Source of the DNA: Sphingomonadaceae bacterium
Lineage (GTDB): Bacteria > Pseudomonadota > Alphaproteobacteria > Sphingomonadales > Sphingomonadaceae
Assembly (NCBI GenBank): GCA_947472735.1
Contig: CANJBY010000014.1
Location: forward strand, 1 to 44,923
Direction of reading: 5' to 3'
DNA length: 44,923 bases
This document shows positions 1-8,605 of this stretch, piece after piece. The number at the start of each line of letters is the position of its first letter. Positions within the stretch are counted from its first letter, which is position 1. The notes beneath the pieces are model-generated. The model made no database searches. It was not told the origin of the DNA and was given only the letters and a program-made list of their open reading frames with translations. The position numbers were made by a program, and so were the translations under genes.

Positions 1-115
1 GCACGATCACCGTCAGCCCCCAGTAAGCCGATGCAGACGAAGGCCATTGCCGTTCGGATGGCTTACCTACAGTTCCCTCTTCACCCGGAGTGACCGCGGT
101 GGGACCGATTGCCAT
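1..115 (-). CDS. MFS-type transporter, N-terminal fragment (runs off left edge)
   Basis: An open frame begins with ATG at 113-115 on the minus strand and stays open to the window edge. An AAGGA ribosome-binding site lies six bases upstream of the ATG. The first 38 residues are a polar leader (start MAIGPTAVTPGEEG) followed by SAYWGLTVIV, the opening of a first membrane helix as in many major facilitator transporters. The gene is divergent from the SDR operon at 255, with a shared 139-bp promoter region, so it may import a substrate for those oxidoreductases. The family call is inference from very little sequence; that a gene starts here is better supported than its identity. Confidence 0.45.
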   Translation of the reverse strand, partial: MAIGPTAVTPGEEGTVGKPSERQWPSSASAYWGLTVIV

Positions 116-173
116 TGAATTCCTTTCCTCTCACCAACGCCGGGCTTTTTTATCCCTGTCGTTGCATCCCGGA

Positions 174-198
174 TTTTTGTAAGTAAAGAATACAAAAA
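174..198. promoter_or_regulatory. Inverted repeat, candidate operator in divergent promoter region
   Basis: TTTTTGTA (174-181) and TACAAAAA (191-198) form a perfect 8-bp inverted repeat with a 9-bp spacer. It sits between the divergent MFS-type gene and the SDR operon. The site is AT-rich in a GC-rich chromosome and no gene covers it, so a dimeric repressor or activator site is likely. No regulator gene is visible next to it in the window. Confidence 0.45.
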
Positions 199-254
199 AG
201 CGAGCAAAAAATGTGCCGCCCTTCGCGGGGCCGGCACGGAAACGGAGAGTGAGC

Positions 255-1175
255 ATGACTGACGTGGCAGGCAAGACCTCATTTGTGACCGGCGGTGCCT
301 CGGGCATTGGCCTGGGCATCGCCAAGGCGCTGCTCGGCGCCGGGTCAAACGTGGTGATAGCCGACATCCGCGATGACCACCTAGCTGAGGCGGTGGCGGA
401 ACTTGATGGCGGCGAGCGGGTGCTGGCGCTCAAGCTCGACATCACTGACCGTGCGGCTTACGCTAAAGCCGCCGATACCGCCGAAGCAAAGTTCGGCAAG
501 CTGCACATCCTGGTCAACAATGCCGGTGTCGGCCTGGGCGGCCCGACCGAGCTGGCGACTTACGCCGATTGGGACTGGGTCAACGGGGTCAACGTGAACG
601 GCGTCATCAACGGCATTGTCACGATCCTGCCGCGCATTTTGTCGCATGGCGACGGCGGGCACATCGTTTCGACCGCCTCGATGGGTGCGCTGGTGCCGGT
701 CGGCGGTTCGACCATCTATTGCGCAGGCAAGGCCTATGTCGCCTCGATGATGGAATGCATGCGGACCGAGCTCGAGCCCAAGGGCGTGATCACCGCCGCC
801 TTCTGCCCCGGTGCGGTCCAGACCAACATCGCCAAGTCGGGCGAGACGCGGCCGGCCGAGCTTTCGGATTCGGGCTATGCCGCCACCGACCGCCGCCGCC
901 AGTCGGCCGGCGATCTCAGCCACCTGTTCCAGACCAAGGAAGAAGTGGGCCAGCGCGTGCTGCGCGGGATCGAGAACAACGAGCTCTACATCCTCACGCA
1001 CAGCGAGTTCCTGGAAGGCGTGCGCGAACGGGGAGAGGCGACCACCCTGGCCGTGCAGGACCACCTGCCGGAGAACGCTGAATACAAGTCCATCTTCGCC
1101 ATGCTGTTCCGCAATCCGGCGATCACCGAGGAAATCGAGCGGCAGAAGCGCCTCAAGGCAGAGCGAAAGGCCTGA
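255..1175 (+). CDS. SDR family NAD(P)-dependent oxidoreductase
   Basis: A 306-residue classical short-chain dehydrogenase/reductase with a Rossmann fold. The cofactor motif TGGASGIG is at residues 12-19, NNAG at 88-91, the catalytic Ser near 142 and the YxxxK pair at Tyr155/Lys159 (YCAGK). The ATG at 255 is preferred over an in-frame ATG at 213 because GGAGAG lies just upstream and the Rossmann strand then starts at the usual distance. It is longer at the C-terminus than the common 250-residue SDRs, as is its relative at 1651. It is first in a three-gene run with an NTF2-like protein and a second SDR, which suggests catabolism of a hydroxylated or keto, perhaps polycyclic, compound. The substrate is unknown. 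Confidence 0.9.
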   Translation: MTDVAGKTSFVTGGASGIGLGIAKALLGAGSNVVIADIRDDHLAEAVAELDGGERVLALKLDITDRAAYAKAADTAEAKFGKLHILVNNAGVGLGGPTELATYADWDWVNGVNVNGVINGIVTILPRILSHGDGGHIVSTASMGALVPVGGSTIYCAGKAYVASMMECMRTELEPKGVITAAFCPGAVQTNIAKSGETRPAELSDSGYAATDRRRQSAGDLSHLFQTKEEVGQRVLRGIENNELYILTHSEFLEGVRERGEATTLAVQDHLPENAEYKSIFAMLFRNPAITEEIERQKRLKAERKA

Positions 1176-1180
1176 CCGCC

Positions 1181-1654
1181 ATGCCTAGCTACGCCGATGA
1201 CCGCGCCGCGATCGAGAACCTGATGGCGCGCTATCTCTTCGCGCTCGATTTCTTTGATGCCGATGCCTACGCGGAATGCTTCACGGAGGACGGGGTGCTT
1301 GACTGGGCGATGGGCCAGATCCACGGCCGTGAAGCTATCCGGGCCGAGGCCGCCAGGATGAAAGCCTCGATGGCCAAGGTCTTCGGCGATGGCACGATCC
1401 TGCGTCACTTCGCCACCAACATCGCGATCCGGGTGGAGGACGACCGCGCCTGGACCCGCGCTGCCTGGTTCGAAGCCTACAACAACGGGCCTGCCGGCGG
1501 CCCGGCGATGGGCACGTTCGGCCATTACGAAGACGAGTTGGTGCGCGTGGATGGCCGGTGGCTGTTCCGCTTCCGCAAGATCTTCAACGAGTTCCTCGAC
1601 GGCCGAAAGGCCGATACGGACAACCCGGTTGCCCAGATGGAGAAGCTGCCATGA
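1181..1654 (+). CDS. NTF2-like / SnoaL-type small protein
   Basis: A 157-residue protein of the nuclear-transport-factor-2-like (SnoaL_4) fold: an N-terminal helix with the pattern DRAAIENLMARYLFALDFFD, the segment YAECFTEDGVLDW, then alternating strands ending in a WLFRFRKI-type strand. Family members include isomerases, dehydratases and ring-hydroxylating dioxygenase small subunits. With SDRs on both sides it is probably a small enzyme of the same pathway. Its gene starts 5 bp after the first SDR, and its stop overlaps the ATG of the next gene (ATGA at 1651-1654), so the three are translationally coupled. The exact reaction cannot be read from sequence. Confidence 0.8.
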   Translation: MPSYADDRAAIENLMARYLFALDFFDADAYAECFTEDGVLDWAMGQIHGREAIRAEAARMKASMAKVFGDGTILRHFATNIAIRVEDDRAWTRAAWFEAYNNGPAGGPAMGTFGHYEDELVRVDGRWLFRFRKIFNEFLDGRKADTDNPVAQMEKLP

Positions 1655-2568
1655 AGGATTTCGCCGGCCGCACGGCCTTTGTAACCGGCGGCGCGAACGG
1701 CGTCGGCATCGGCCTGGTGCGGGCGCTGCTGAACGAAGGCTGCAAGGTCGCCATTGCCGACATCCGCCAGGACTCGATCGACCGCGCGCTCAAGACGCTC
1801 GACAACCGCGAGGTGATGGGCGTCCAGCTCGATATCGCCAACCGGTCTGACTACAAGTCGGCGGCTGACGAGGTCGAGGCGCGCTTCGGCCCGGTTTCGA
1901 TCCTGTGCAACAATGCGGGGGTCAACCTGTTTCAGCCGATCGAGGAAAGCTCGTTCGATGACTGGGACTGGCTGATGGGGGTTAATCTCCAAGGCGTGAT
2001 CAACGGGGTCGGGACTTTCGTTCCGCGCATGGTCGAACGGGTCAAGGCCGGCACCCGGACCGGCGGCCACGTGCTCAACACCGCCTCGATGGCAGCATTT
2101 CTCTCGTCCGGGTCGCCGGGCATCTACAACACCACGAAGGCCGCGGTGCGAGCGCTGTCCGAATCGTTGCGCTACAGCCTGCTGCAATACGGGATCGGCG
2201 TCTCGGTGCTCTGCCCGGGTCTGGTGAAGAGCTACATCTACGCCAGCGACGACATTCGCCCGGACGCGCTCAAGGGCGCGATGAAGGCGGTCGACAAGGC
2301 AGCGGTAGAGCGGCTCGCCGGCGTGCACGACTACGGGATGGAGCCCGACGTGATCGGCGCCCGCGCAATCCAGGGAATCAAGGACAACGATCTCTACATC
2401 TTCTCGCATCCCGATCATAAGGACGAGCTGCGCGAGGTGTTCGACTATATCCTGGCGCACTATCGGGAGTGGCCCAAGGATCCCGGTTACGACCAGAGGA
2501 TCGCCTTCGAGAAGTTCCGTTACGATGCCGGGGTCGAAGCAAGGCGTCGTTCCCGCGAGGCAGAATAG
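1651..2568 (+). CDS. SDR family NAD(P)-dependent oxidoreductase
   Basis: A 305-residue classical SDR clearly related to the product at 255: cofactor motif TGGANGVG (12-19), NNAG (87-90), catalytic Ser near 146, Tyr159 and Lys163 (YNTTK). Both SDRs share a DWDW segment followed by a GVN-x-x-GVINGV/I stretch and a C-terminal extension, pointing to an old duplication. The ATG at 1651 overlaps the upstream stop, which excludes the upstream in-frame extension to 1558. Likely a dehydrogenase step in the same pathway; the substrate is not known. Confidence 0.9.
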   Translation: MKDFAGRTAFVTGGANGVGIGLVRALLNEGCKVAIADIRQDSIDRALKTLDNREVMGVQLDIANRSDYKSAADEVEARFGPVSILCNNAGVNLFQPIEESSFDDWDWLMGVNLQGVINGVGTFVPRMVERVKAGTRTGGHVLNTASMAAFLSSGSPGIYNTTKAAVRALSESLRYSLLQYGIGVSVLCPGLVKSYIYASDDIRPDALKGAMKAVDKAAVERLAGVHDYGMEPDVIGARAIQGIKDNDLYIFSHPDHKDELREVFDYILAHYREWPKDPGYDQRIAFEKFRYDAGVEARRRSREAE

Positions 2569-2613
2569 CAAAGGATCGGTTGCGGTTCAGCTTCGGCTCG
2601 GTATGCCGGGTCC

Positions 2614-3030
2614 ATGATCATCCCCATCCTTTTCGCCCTGGCGCTCGAAACGTCCCTGTCGGCCGCCGCACTTCCGGGTGACGCCGCGCCGCCGCAGTCA
2701 CATGCCAGGCCGCTGCCGCCGGAGGACGAGGTGGCGCTACGCTGCGGCGCCGTATTCGCCATAGCCGCCAAGGCGCAGGAACGCGGCGAGCCGGGCAGCG
2801 AGAGCTGGGCAGGGCTGAATTCGCGTGGACGGGAGTTTTTCGCGCGCTCTGGCGCAGCGGCGATGGATCATACCGGCATGACCAAGGACGAGCTGCGCGC
2901 CGCGGTGATCACCATGGTCCTCGCACTTAACGCCGAGATCACGGCGGCAAAAGACGGCCGCGAAGTGTTGGCCGGCAAGGTCGAAACCTGCCTGCCCCTC
3001 CTGCCGCCAGAGCCTGCCCCAGCCCGATAA
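2614..3030 (+). CDS. Hypothetical exported protein
   Basis: A 138-residue protein not recognised as a named family. The first about 20 residues (start MIIPILFALALETSLSAAAL) look like a Sec signal peptide. The mature part has two Cys, one in ALRCGAVFAIAAKA and one in ETCLPLLP, that could form a disulfide, with a helical middle and a proline-rich end. Start context is weak. It follows the SDR operon by 45 bp and is probably periplasmic. Confidence 0.6.
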   Translation: MIIPILFALALETSLSAAALPGDAAPPQSHARPLPPEDEVALRCGAVFAIAAKAQERGEPGSESWAGLNSRGREFFARSGAAAMDHTGMTKDELRAAVITMVLALNAEITAAKDGREVLAGKVETCLPLLPPEPAPAR

Positions 3031-3040
3031 GCAATGCTTG

Positions 3041-3310
3041 TTAGTGGCGGCGCGCGCCCTCTGCGGCGGTGAGCAGCTCTAGTCTGGAAGCGTCGACAAG
3101 CCGCTGTGAGCCGTCAACCAGGCCCGACAGCCAGGCCTTGGCCTGCGAAACGTGGATGATTTCGTAAACGCCCTCACCCCCGATGCTGACCGCGTCACCG
3201 GCGCCAAGCAAGCGCCAGCGCCCCTCGCGCGCTGCACGGGAGACAAACGGGGCGGCGGGGGCGAAAGCATCCATTGCCACCAGAACCAGCGGCAAGGAAC
3301 TTTGTTCCAC
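3041..3310 (-). CDS. Hypothetical small protein, tandem relative of the 3320 product
   Basis: An 89-residue protein starting at a GTG codon. The core (GDAVSIGG, then EIIHVSQAKAWL, then G-x-x-x-LVDASRLELL) matches the core of the upstream neighbour at 3320-3547 in the same order and spacing, so the two look like a tandem duplication. The pattern of short strands with a Gly-Asp opening suggests a small beta-barrel (SH3/KOW-like), which is inference. This copy has an extra 40-residue N-terminal segment. It lies 9 bp downstream of its partner, so the two are probably co-transcribed. Function unknown. Confidence 0.6.
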   Translation of the reverse strand: MEQSSLPLVLVAMDAFAPAAPFVSRAAREGRWRLLGAGDAVSIGGEGVYEIIHVSQAKAWLSGLVDGSQRLVDASRLELLTAAEGARRH

Positions 3311-3319
3311 CCCGACCCG

Positions 3320-3547
3320 TCAGTTGAGCTGATTCGTCTCGACCAGACGCAGACGGTCCAGCGCGACCAGACCTTCCTGTCCGTTCGACAGCGGACGGAT
3401 CCACGCCATATCACCGTGGACATGGACGATCGTGAACACCGGGCCACGGTTGCTGCCGATCATCACCCGGTCCCCGGCCTGCTTCGGCAGGTTGCAACCA
3501 GTACGAAGGGGAACTTCGGGGCAGAGCAGGTCGGTCAGCGTCTTCAT
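3320..3547 (-). CDS. Hypothetical small protein, tandem relative of the 3041 product
   Basis: A 75-residue protein from an ATG start. The core GDRVMIGSN, then FTIVHVHGDMAWI, then G-x-x-G-LVALDRLRLVE parallels the downstream neighbour: shared GD-V-IG, I-HV, AW, L-x-x-G, LV and RL-L positions. It probably folds as a small barrel. Two cysteines occur in the N-terminal part (LLCPEV and TGCNL). It is the upstream gene of the minus-strand pair. I do not recognise a named family. Confidence 0.6.
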   Translation of the reverse strand: MKTLTDLLCPEVPLRTGCNLPKQAGDRVMIGSNRGPVFTIVHVHGDMAWIRPLSNGQEGLVALDRLRLVETNQLN

Positions 3548-3621
3548 TGTCGGCGATCTTTCAATGCGTTGAGGCGTGCCGTTTACACGCTGTACGATTA
3601 ATACAATAGCAGCGGAAAGCT

Positions 3622-3980
3622 TCAGCTCGTCGCATTTGCCATCGTATTTTGTGCATATCGCGCAGCGAAACGCTCGATTGCGTGATCAAGCGTGGGCATC
3701 GGTGACCCTCGGTGGCTGGCCAGCCAGCGCAGTTGCTCCTCGCGGGTACAGCCGTTGTGGACCTCGGTAACGGCGATGGGAATGCCGTAGCGATCCCACG
3801 CCTCTTCAACTGCAGCCGCCAGACCGCCCGGGCGCGGATCGAGCACGCGCACGGCTTCGACGTCGACATAGCGGAGTGAACGATCCCCAGCGTCAAGTGT
3901 CCGCAGCTTTCCATCTCGTCGATCCGGGTGCGGCCGTTGTCGATAGTCGGCACGCTGTTCTCGATGCCGGTGGAAAACAT
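3622..3980 (-). pseudogene. Remnant of a GH1-like / dTDP-4-dehydrorhamnose reductase-type fusion gene
   Basis: On the minus strand a start region MFSTGIENSVPTIDNGR then IDEMESCGH (3980 down to about 3897) resembles the N-terminus of long family-1-glycosidase-like proteins fused to a sugar-nucleotide reductase domain. In another frame, from about 3890, YVDVEAVRVLDPRPGG and then IPIAVTEVHNGCTREEQLRW resemble the end of the same glycosidase-like domain. The segment between, of the order of 300 residues by my recollection of the family, is missing, the frame shifts at the junction, and the C-terminal reductase domain is gone. What remains cannot make a functional enzyme. The family assignment is from memory of the motifs; the frame break and truncation are seen directly. 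Confidence 0.6.
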
Positions 3981-4013
3981 GAATGTGGCGATTGGCCGCC
4001 TCCTCGCCCGATG

Positions 4014-4048
4014 AACCACCACAGCAACCAGCGGCCGGGCTGGTGGTT
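4014..4048. repeat. Short inverted repeat upstream of the degraded gene
   Basis: AACCACCA (4014-4021) and TGGTGGTT (4041-4048) are a perfect 8-bp inverted repeat with a 19-bp GC-rich spacer. It lies in the otherwise gene-free stretch between the end of pyrD and the pseudogene. There is no T-run beside it, so a simple intrinsic terminator is not supported. It may be a leftover of the deleted locus. Confidence 0.3.
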
Positions 4049-4103
4049 CCATCTGGAGCGGATTGCGCCCGGAACGAGAGCGGGCCGTAACGGCTGCTCG
4101 TGG

Positions 4104-5150
4104 TTAGGCGGCGGAGCCGACGGCTTGGGCAACCGACGTAAAGCCGTCACGGCGCATCAGCGCTTCCAGGCCGCGCACAATCTTCCTGGCAATTCCGGGT
4201 CCTTCGTAGACCATCGCGCTGTAAAGCTGGACGAGGCTGGCGCCGGCACAGATGCGTTCCCATGCGTCGTCCGCTGTGGCAATGCCGCCGACCCCGACCA
4301 GCGGTAGCGCTCCCCCGGTGGCCTTGCGGAAGTCGCGCAGCCGCTCGAGCGCCAGCGATTTGAGCGGCGCCCCAGATAAACCGCCGGTTTCCCCGCGGTG
4401 CCGCGAGACGAGGTGCGGCCGGGTGATCGTGGTGTTCGTAACAATCAGCGCCCCAAGCTGCCGATCTATCGCAATCCGGGCAATGGCATCGATGTCGGCC
4501 GGTTCGAGATCCGGTGCAACCTTGAGAAACACCGGCGGGCCGGCAACGCCGCGCGCGGCCAGCACGGCATCGAGCAGCCCGGTCAGGGCGCCTTCGTCCT
4601 GCAGGGCGCGGAGACCGGGGGTGTTGGGGCTGGAGATGTTGACTGCAAGATAACTCGCAAGCGGGGCCATCAATCTGGCCATGGTGGCATAGTCGGCGAC
4701 CCGATCGGTGGAGTCCTTGTTGGCGCCGATGTTGATCCCGACCACGCCGGGTCGGCCCAGCCGCTTCGCCAGCAATGCGATCGCCGCAGCACCACCCTTG
4801 TTGTTGAAGCCCATGCGATTGATGACCGCACGATCCTCGGCCAACCGGAACAGGCGGGGGCGCGGATTTCCTTCCTGCGGCAAGGGCGTGATGGAGCCCA
4901 CCTCGGAGAAACCGAAGCCGAGAGCGAGCAGCGCATCGGGCACTTCGCCATCCTTGTCGAAGCCGGCCGCCATGCCGAGCGGGTTAGCGAATGACATACC
5001 GGCAACTTCTGTCGCAAGCGGCCCGTTCACCGCGGGTTTGCCGGACTGGACGCCCAGTTTGAGCGCAAGCATCGCCAGACCATGCGCGGTTTCGGCATCG
5101 AATCGAAACAGCAGCGGGCGCAGAAGCGGATATAGATCGAGTTTGAGCAT
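4104..5150 (-). CDS. pyrD: Dihydroorotate dehydrogenase (quinone), class 2
   Basis: A 348-residue FMN enzyme that oxidises dihydroorotate to orotate with ubiquinone as acceptor, the fourth step of pyrimidine synthesis, at the inner membrane. An N-terminal helix (MLKLDLYPLLRPLLFRFD) is the membrane-associated extension that marks class 2. NRMGFNNKGG, the catalytic-loop motif VNISSPNTPGLR with its Ser base, VTNTT and GVGGI (phosphate binding) are all present. Full length. It is monocistronic here, with the degraded locus downstream and a 335-bp gene-free region upstream. Confidence 0.96.
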   Translation of the reverse strand: MLKLDLYPLLRPLLFRFDAETAHGLAMLALKLGVQSGKPAVNGPLATEVAGMSFANPLGMAAGFDKDGEVPDALLALGFGFSEVGSITPLPQEGNPRPRLFRLAEDRAVINRMGFNNKGGAAAIALLAKRLGRPGVVGINIGANKDSTDRVADYATMARLMAPLASYLAVNISSPNTPGLRALQDEGALTGLLDAVLAARGVAGPPVFLKVAPDLEPADIDAIARIAIDRQLGALIVTNTTITRPHLVSRHRGETGGLSGAPLKSLALERLRDFRKATGGALPLVGVGGIATADDAWERICAGASLVQLYSAMVYEGPGIARKIVRGLEALMRRDGFTSVAQAVGSAA

Positions 5151-5211
5151 GCGGTCTGGGCCTATGGCAGGGTTGAACGGTGCTGTCGAAGGCGAGAATT
5201 TGAGGGTGCAC

Positions 5212-5223
5212 TAACTATAGTTA
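5212..5223. promoter_or_regulatory. Palindrome TAACTATAGTTA upstream of pyrD
   Basis: A perfect 12-bp AT-rich palindrome lies 62 bp upstream of the pyrD start and at the left end of the gene-free stretch before the SUF operon. It could be an operator for pyrD or for the candidate RNA at 5285. No protein can be assigned to it from sequence. Confidence 0.3.
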
Positions 5224-5284
5224 TTACACTATCGGTTTTTGTCATAAAAACTCAGTCACACTGACGATTCCATACAATTCTTTT

Positions 5285-5394
5285 GAAACCGGTCCGCCTA
5301 GGCAGGCTTTGCGACCCGAAGGGCTCGTCGCAGTTTTGCAGCGAGTTCTCTACTTTAATGGGCGGCCTTCCTCCGGGAAAGCCGCCCTTTTTTT
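5285..5394 (+). ncRNA. Candidate small RNA between pyrD and the SUF operon
   Basis: No open frame of note occupies 5151-5485. A good -10 element, TACAAT (5273-5278), is followed by about 110 bases with clear secondary structure: a TGCGAC...GTCGCA stem near 5308-5331 and a strong terminator hairpin at 5360-5394. Because the terminator stops transcription about 90 bp before the SUF regulator, the transcript would be independent and not the SUF leader. The -35 region is poor and the 5' end is a guess. No known RNA family was recognised; SRP RNA, tRNA and RNase P motifs are absent. Confidence 0.4.
5360..5394 (+). terminator. Strong intrinsic terminator
   Basis: GGGCGGC pairs with GCCGCCC, then an inner TTCC pairs with GGAA around a TCCG tetraloop of the very stable UNCG type, followed by seven T (5388-5394). 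It is oriented on the plus strand, yet no plus-strand coding gene precedes it within 2.3 kb. It therefore probably ends a small RNA. Confidence 0.8.
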
Positions 5395-5457
5395 GGTTGC
5401 CGGTGACTGATCACCCGTTGCAATCCGGCATCCTCGCGCCTACCTGAAACCGGAACG

Positions 5458-5470
5458 AATCAGTCTGATT
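5458..5470. promoter_or_regulatory. Inverted repeat just upstream of the SUF regulator
   Basis: AATCAG-T-CTGATT is a perfect 6-bp inverted repeat centred 22 bases before the regulator ATG at 5486. Rrf2-type regulators bind short dyads at their own promoters, so autoregulation is a reasonable inference. A second dyad, GGTGA-CTGA-TCACC (5402-5415), lies 43 bp upstream and could be part of the same control region. Confidence 0.4.
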
Positions 5471-5485
5471 TCACGGAGCCCTCCC

Positions 5486-5892
5486 ATGCGACTTTCCAGC
5501 ATGGCCGACTATGCCGTCGTCACCATGACCGCCGCAGCGCGGCATTGCGGCGGTGTGCGCGTCAACGCCGGGCAACTCGCCGAAGAAACCGGGCTGCCGG
5601 TACCTACCGTCCAGAAGTTGGTCAGCCGGCTTACAGCCGCGGGCTTGCTGCGATCATCGCGCGGCGTGGGCGGCGGCCTCAAGCTGGCGCGACCAGCGGC
5701 CGCGATTACTCTCGCGGACATCGTCGAGGCGGTCGAAGGTCCGATCGCCCTCACTGCGTGCGTGGAAGCGGCGCGCGATTGCTCGCTGGAGGACTGCTGT
5801 TCGGTCCGGCCGCACTGGCCGCTCGTCAACCAGGCGCTGCGCGGGGCACTGGCACAAGTCAGCCTGATCCAGCTTACCAACGGGGTAGCGGC

Positions 5893-5896
<4 letters not shown>
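5486..5896 (+). CDS. Rrf2-family SUF operon regulator (IscR/SufR-like)
   Basis: A 136-residue winged-helix regulator. The start [20 protein letters not shown] is the usual Rrf2 opening, and the recognition-helix region has [17 protein letters not shown]. The C-terminal half has [14 protein letters not shown], giving the cysteines that bind an Fe-S cluster in this family. It most likely senses Fe-S or iron status and controls the genes that follow. It is the first gene of the operon and its stop overlaps the sufB ATG (ATGA at 5893-5896). Confidence 0.9.
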
Positions 5897-7373
<1,477 letters not shown>

Positions 7374-7374
<1 letters not shown>

Positions 7375-7868
7375 TGACCGCCCGCAAGACCCTGTCGATC
7401 AGCACGGCTGAATCGGCCCCTGCCGTCAAAAAGAAAGGCCGCGGCTGGGAGATTTCGGAATCCCGCCTCGATGCCCTGCACGAGCGTGCCCGCGAGATGC
7501 GGCGCAATCCCACGCCGGCGCAGGAGGCCCTCGCTGCCGCTCTCGCTGAAGTCGAGACCGGGGGCTTTGCCTTCAAGCGGCAGGACGTGATCGGCTCGGC
7601 CATCGTGGATTTCGCCTGCAAGCCGCTGATGCTGGTGATCGAGCTCGAGGGCGACGAGGACTCGGCCTTCGCCGCTGACCGCGACCGCAGCCTGGCCGAA
7701 GTGGGCTACCGGGTAGAGCGGATCGCCGCCGCCGATGTGCTGGCCGATTCCGCCGCTGCCGCGGCCCGCGTCTCCGCGGTCATGCGCGAGCGCTATCATG
7801 AGCGTCGGAATGCGCGCGGCAGCGCGGGACGCGGCCGACCGCAAAGACATCAGGGATGCCCATGCTGA
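7374..7868 (+). CDS. DUF559 (endonuclease-fold) protein inside the SUF operon
   Basis: A 164-residue protein with a DUF559 core: LHERAREMRRNPTPAQEALA, then FKRQDVIGSAIVDFACKPL and LMLVIELEGDEDS, then DRDRSLAEVGYRVERIAAADV. The fold is related to Vsr-type (restriction-like) nucleases, with the acidic D...E-x-E positions and Gln in place. About 45 residues at the N-terminus and a basic tail are extra. The start overlaps the sufB stop (TGATG) and the end overlaps sufC by 13 bp, so it is fixed within the operon's translation. A role in Fe-S assembly is not established. Confidence 0.85.
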
Positions 7869-8605
7869 ATATCGACAACCTGCAGGCCACCGTCGCCGAC
7901 AAGCCGATCCTCAAGGGGCTTTCGCTCAGCATCAATGCGGGCGAGATCCATGTGATCATGGGGCCGAACGGGGCGGGTAAATCGACGCTGGCCTATACGC
8001 TGGGCGGACGGCCGGGCTACGAGGTTACCGGCGGTTCGGCTATGCTCGACGGGCAGGATCTGCTCGCGCTCGATCCGCATGAGCGCGCTGCGGCGGGGCT
8101 GTTTCTGGGCTTTCAGTATCCGGTCGAAATCCCGGGCGTCAGCTTCGTCCAGTTCCTGCGCGAGGCGCTCAATGCGCAGCGCAAGGGCCGGGGCGAGGAG
8201 CCGCTGTCCGGCGGTGAATTCCTTAAGCTGGCGCGCGAGAAGGCGGCATTGCTCAGGCTCGACATGGACATGCTCAAGCGACCGGTGAACGTCGGCTTCT
8301 CGGGCGGCGAGAAGAAGCGCGCCGAGATGGTGCAGATGGGCATCTTGGATCCCAAGCTCGCGGTCCTGGACGAGACCGACAGCGGCCTCGATATCGACGC
8401 GCTGCGCGTGGTGGGCGACGGCATCAACGCAATCATGCGCCGGCCTGACAAGGCGGTACTGCTGATCACCCATTACCAGCGGCTGCTCGACTATGTGAAG
8501 CCGGACTTCGTGCATGTTCTGGCTGGCGGCCGGATCGTCAAGACCGGCGGTCCGGAGCTGGCCTTGCAGCTTGAGGAAGAAGGCTACGAGGCGGTCGCGG
8601 CATGA
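7856..8605 (+). CDS. sufC: Fe-S cluster assembly ATPase SufC
   Basis: A 249-residue ABC-type ATPase that drives the SufBCD complex. Walker A GPNGAGKST, Q-loop FLGFQYPVEIPG, signature FSGGEKKRAEM and Walker B AVLDETDSGLDIDAL are intact, including the SufC-typical DETDSGLD. There are two possible starts: ATG at 7856 (used here) and at 7862. It overlaps the DUF559 gene upstream and sufD downstream (ATGA). Confidence 0.97.
   Translation: MPMLNIDNLQATVADKPILKGLSLSINAGEIHVIMGPNGAGKSTLAYTLGGRPGYEVTGGSAMLDGQDLLALDPHERAAAGLFLGFQYPVEIPGVSFVQFLREALNAQRKGRGEEPLSGGEFLKLAREKAALLRLDMDMLKRPVNVGFSGGEKKRAEMVQMGILDPKLAVLDETDSGLDIDALRVVGDGINAIMRRPDKAVLLITHYQRLLDYVKPDFVHVLAGGRIVKTGGPELALQLEEEGYEAVAA

Noticed and set aside
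1525..2571. Open frame of 348 codons on the minus strand
   Set aside because: Antisense to the second SDR gene; its composition is that of a shadow frame.
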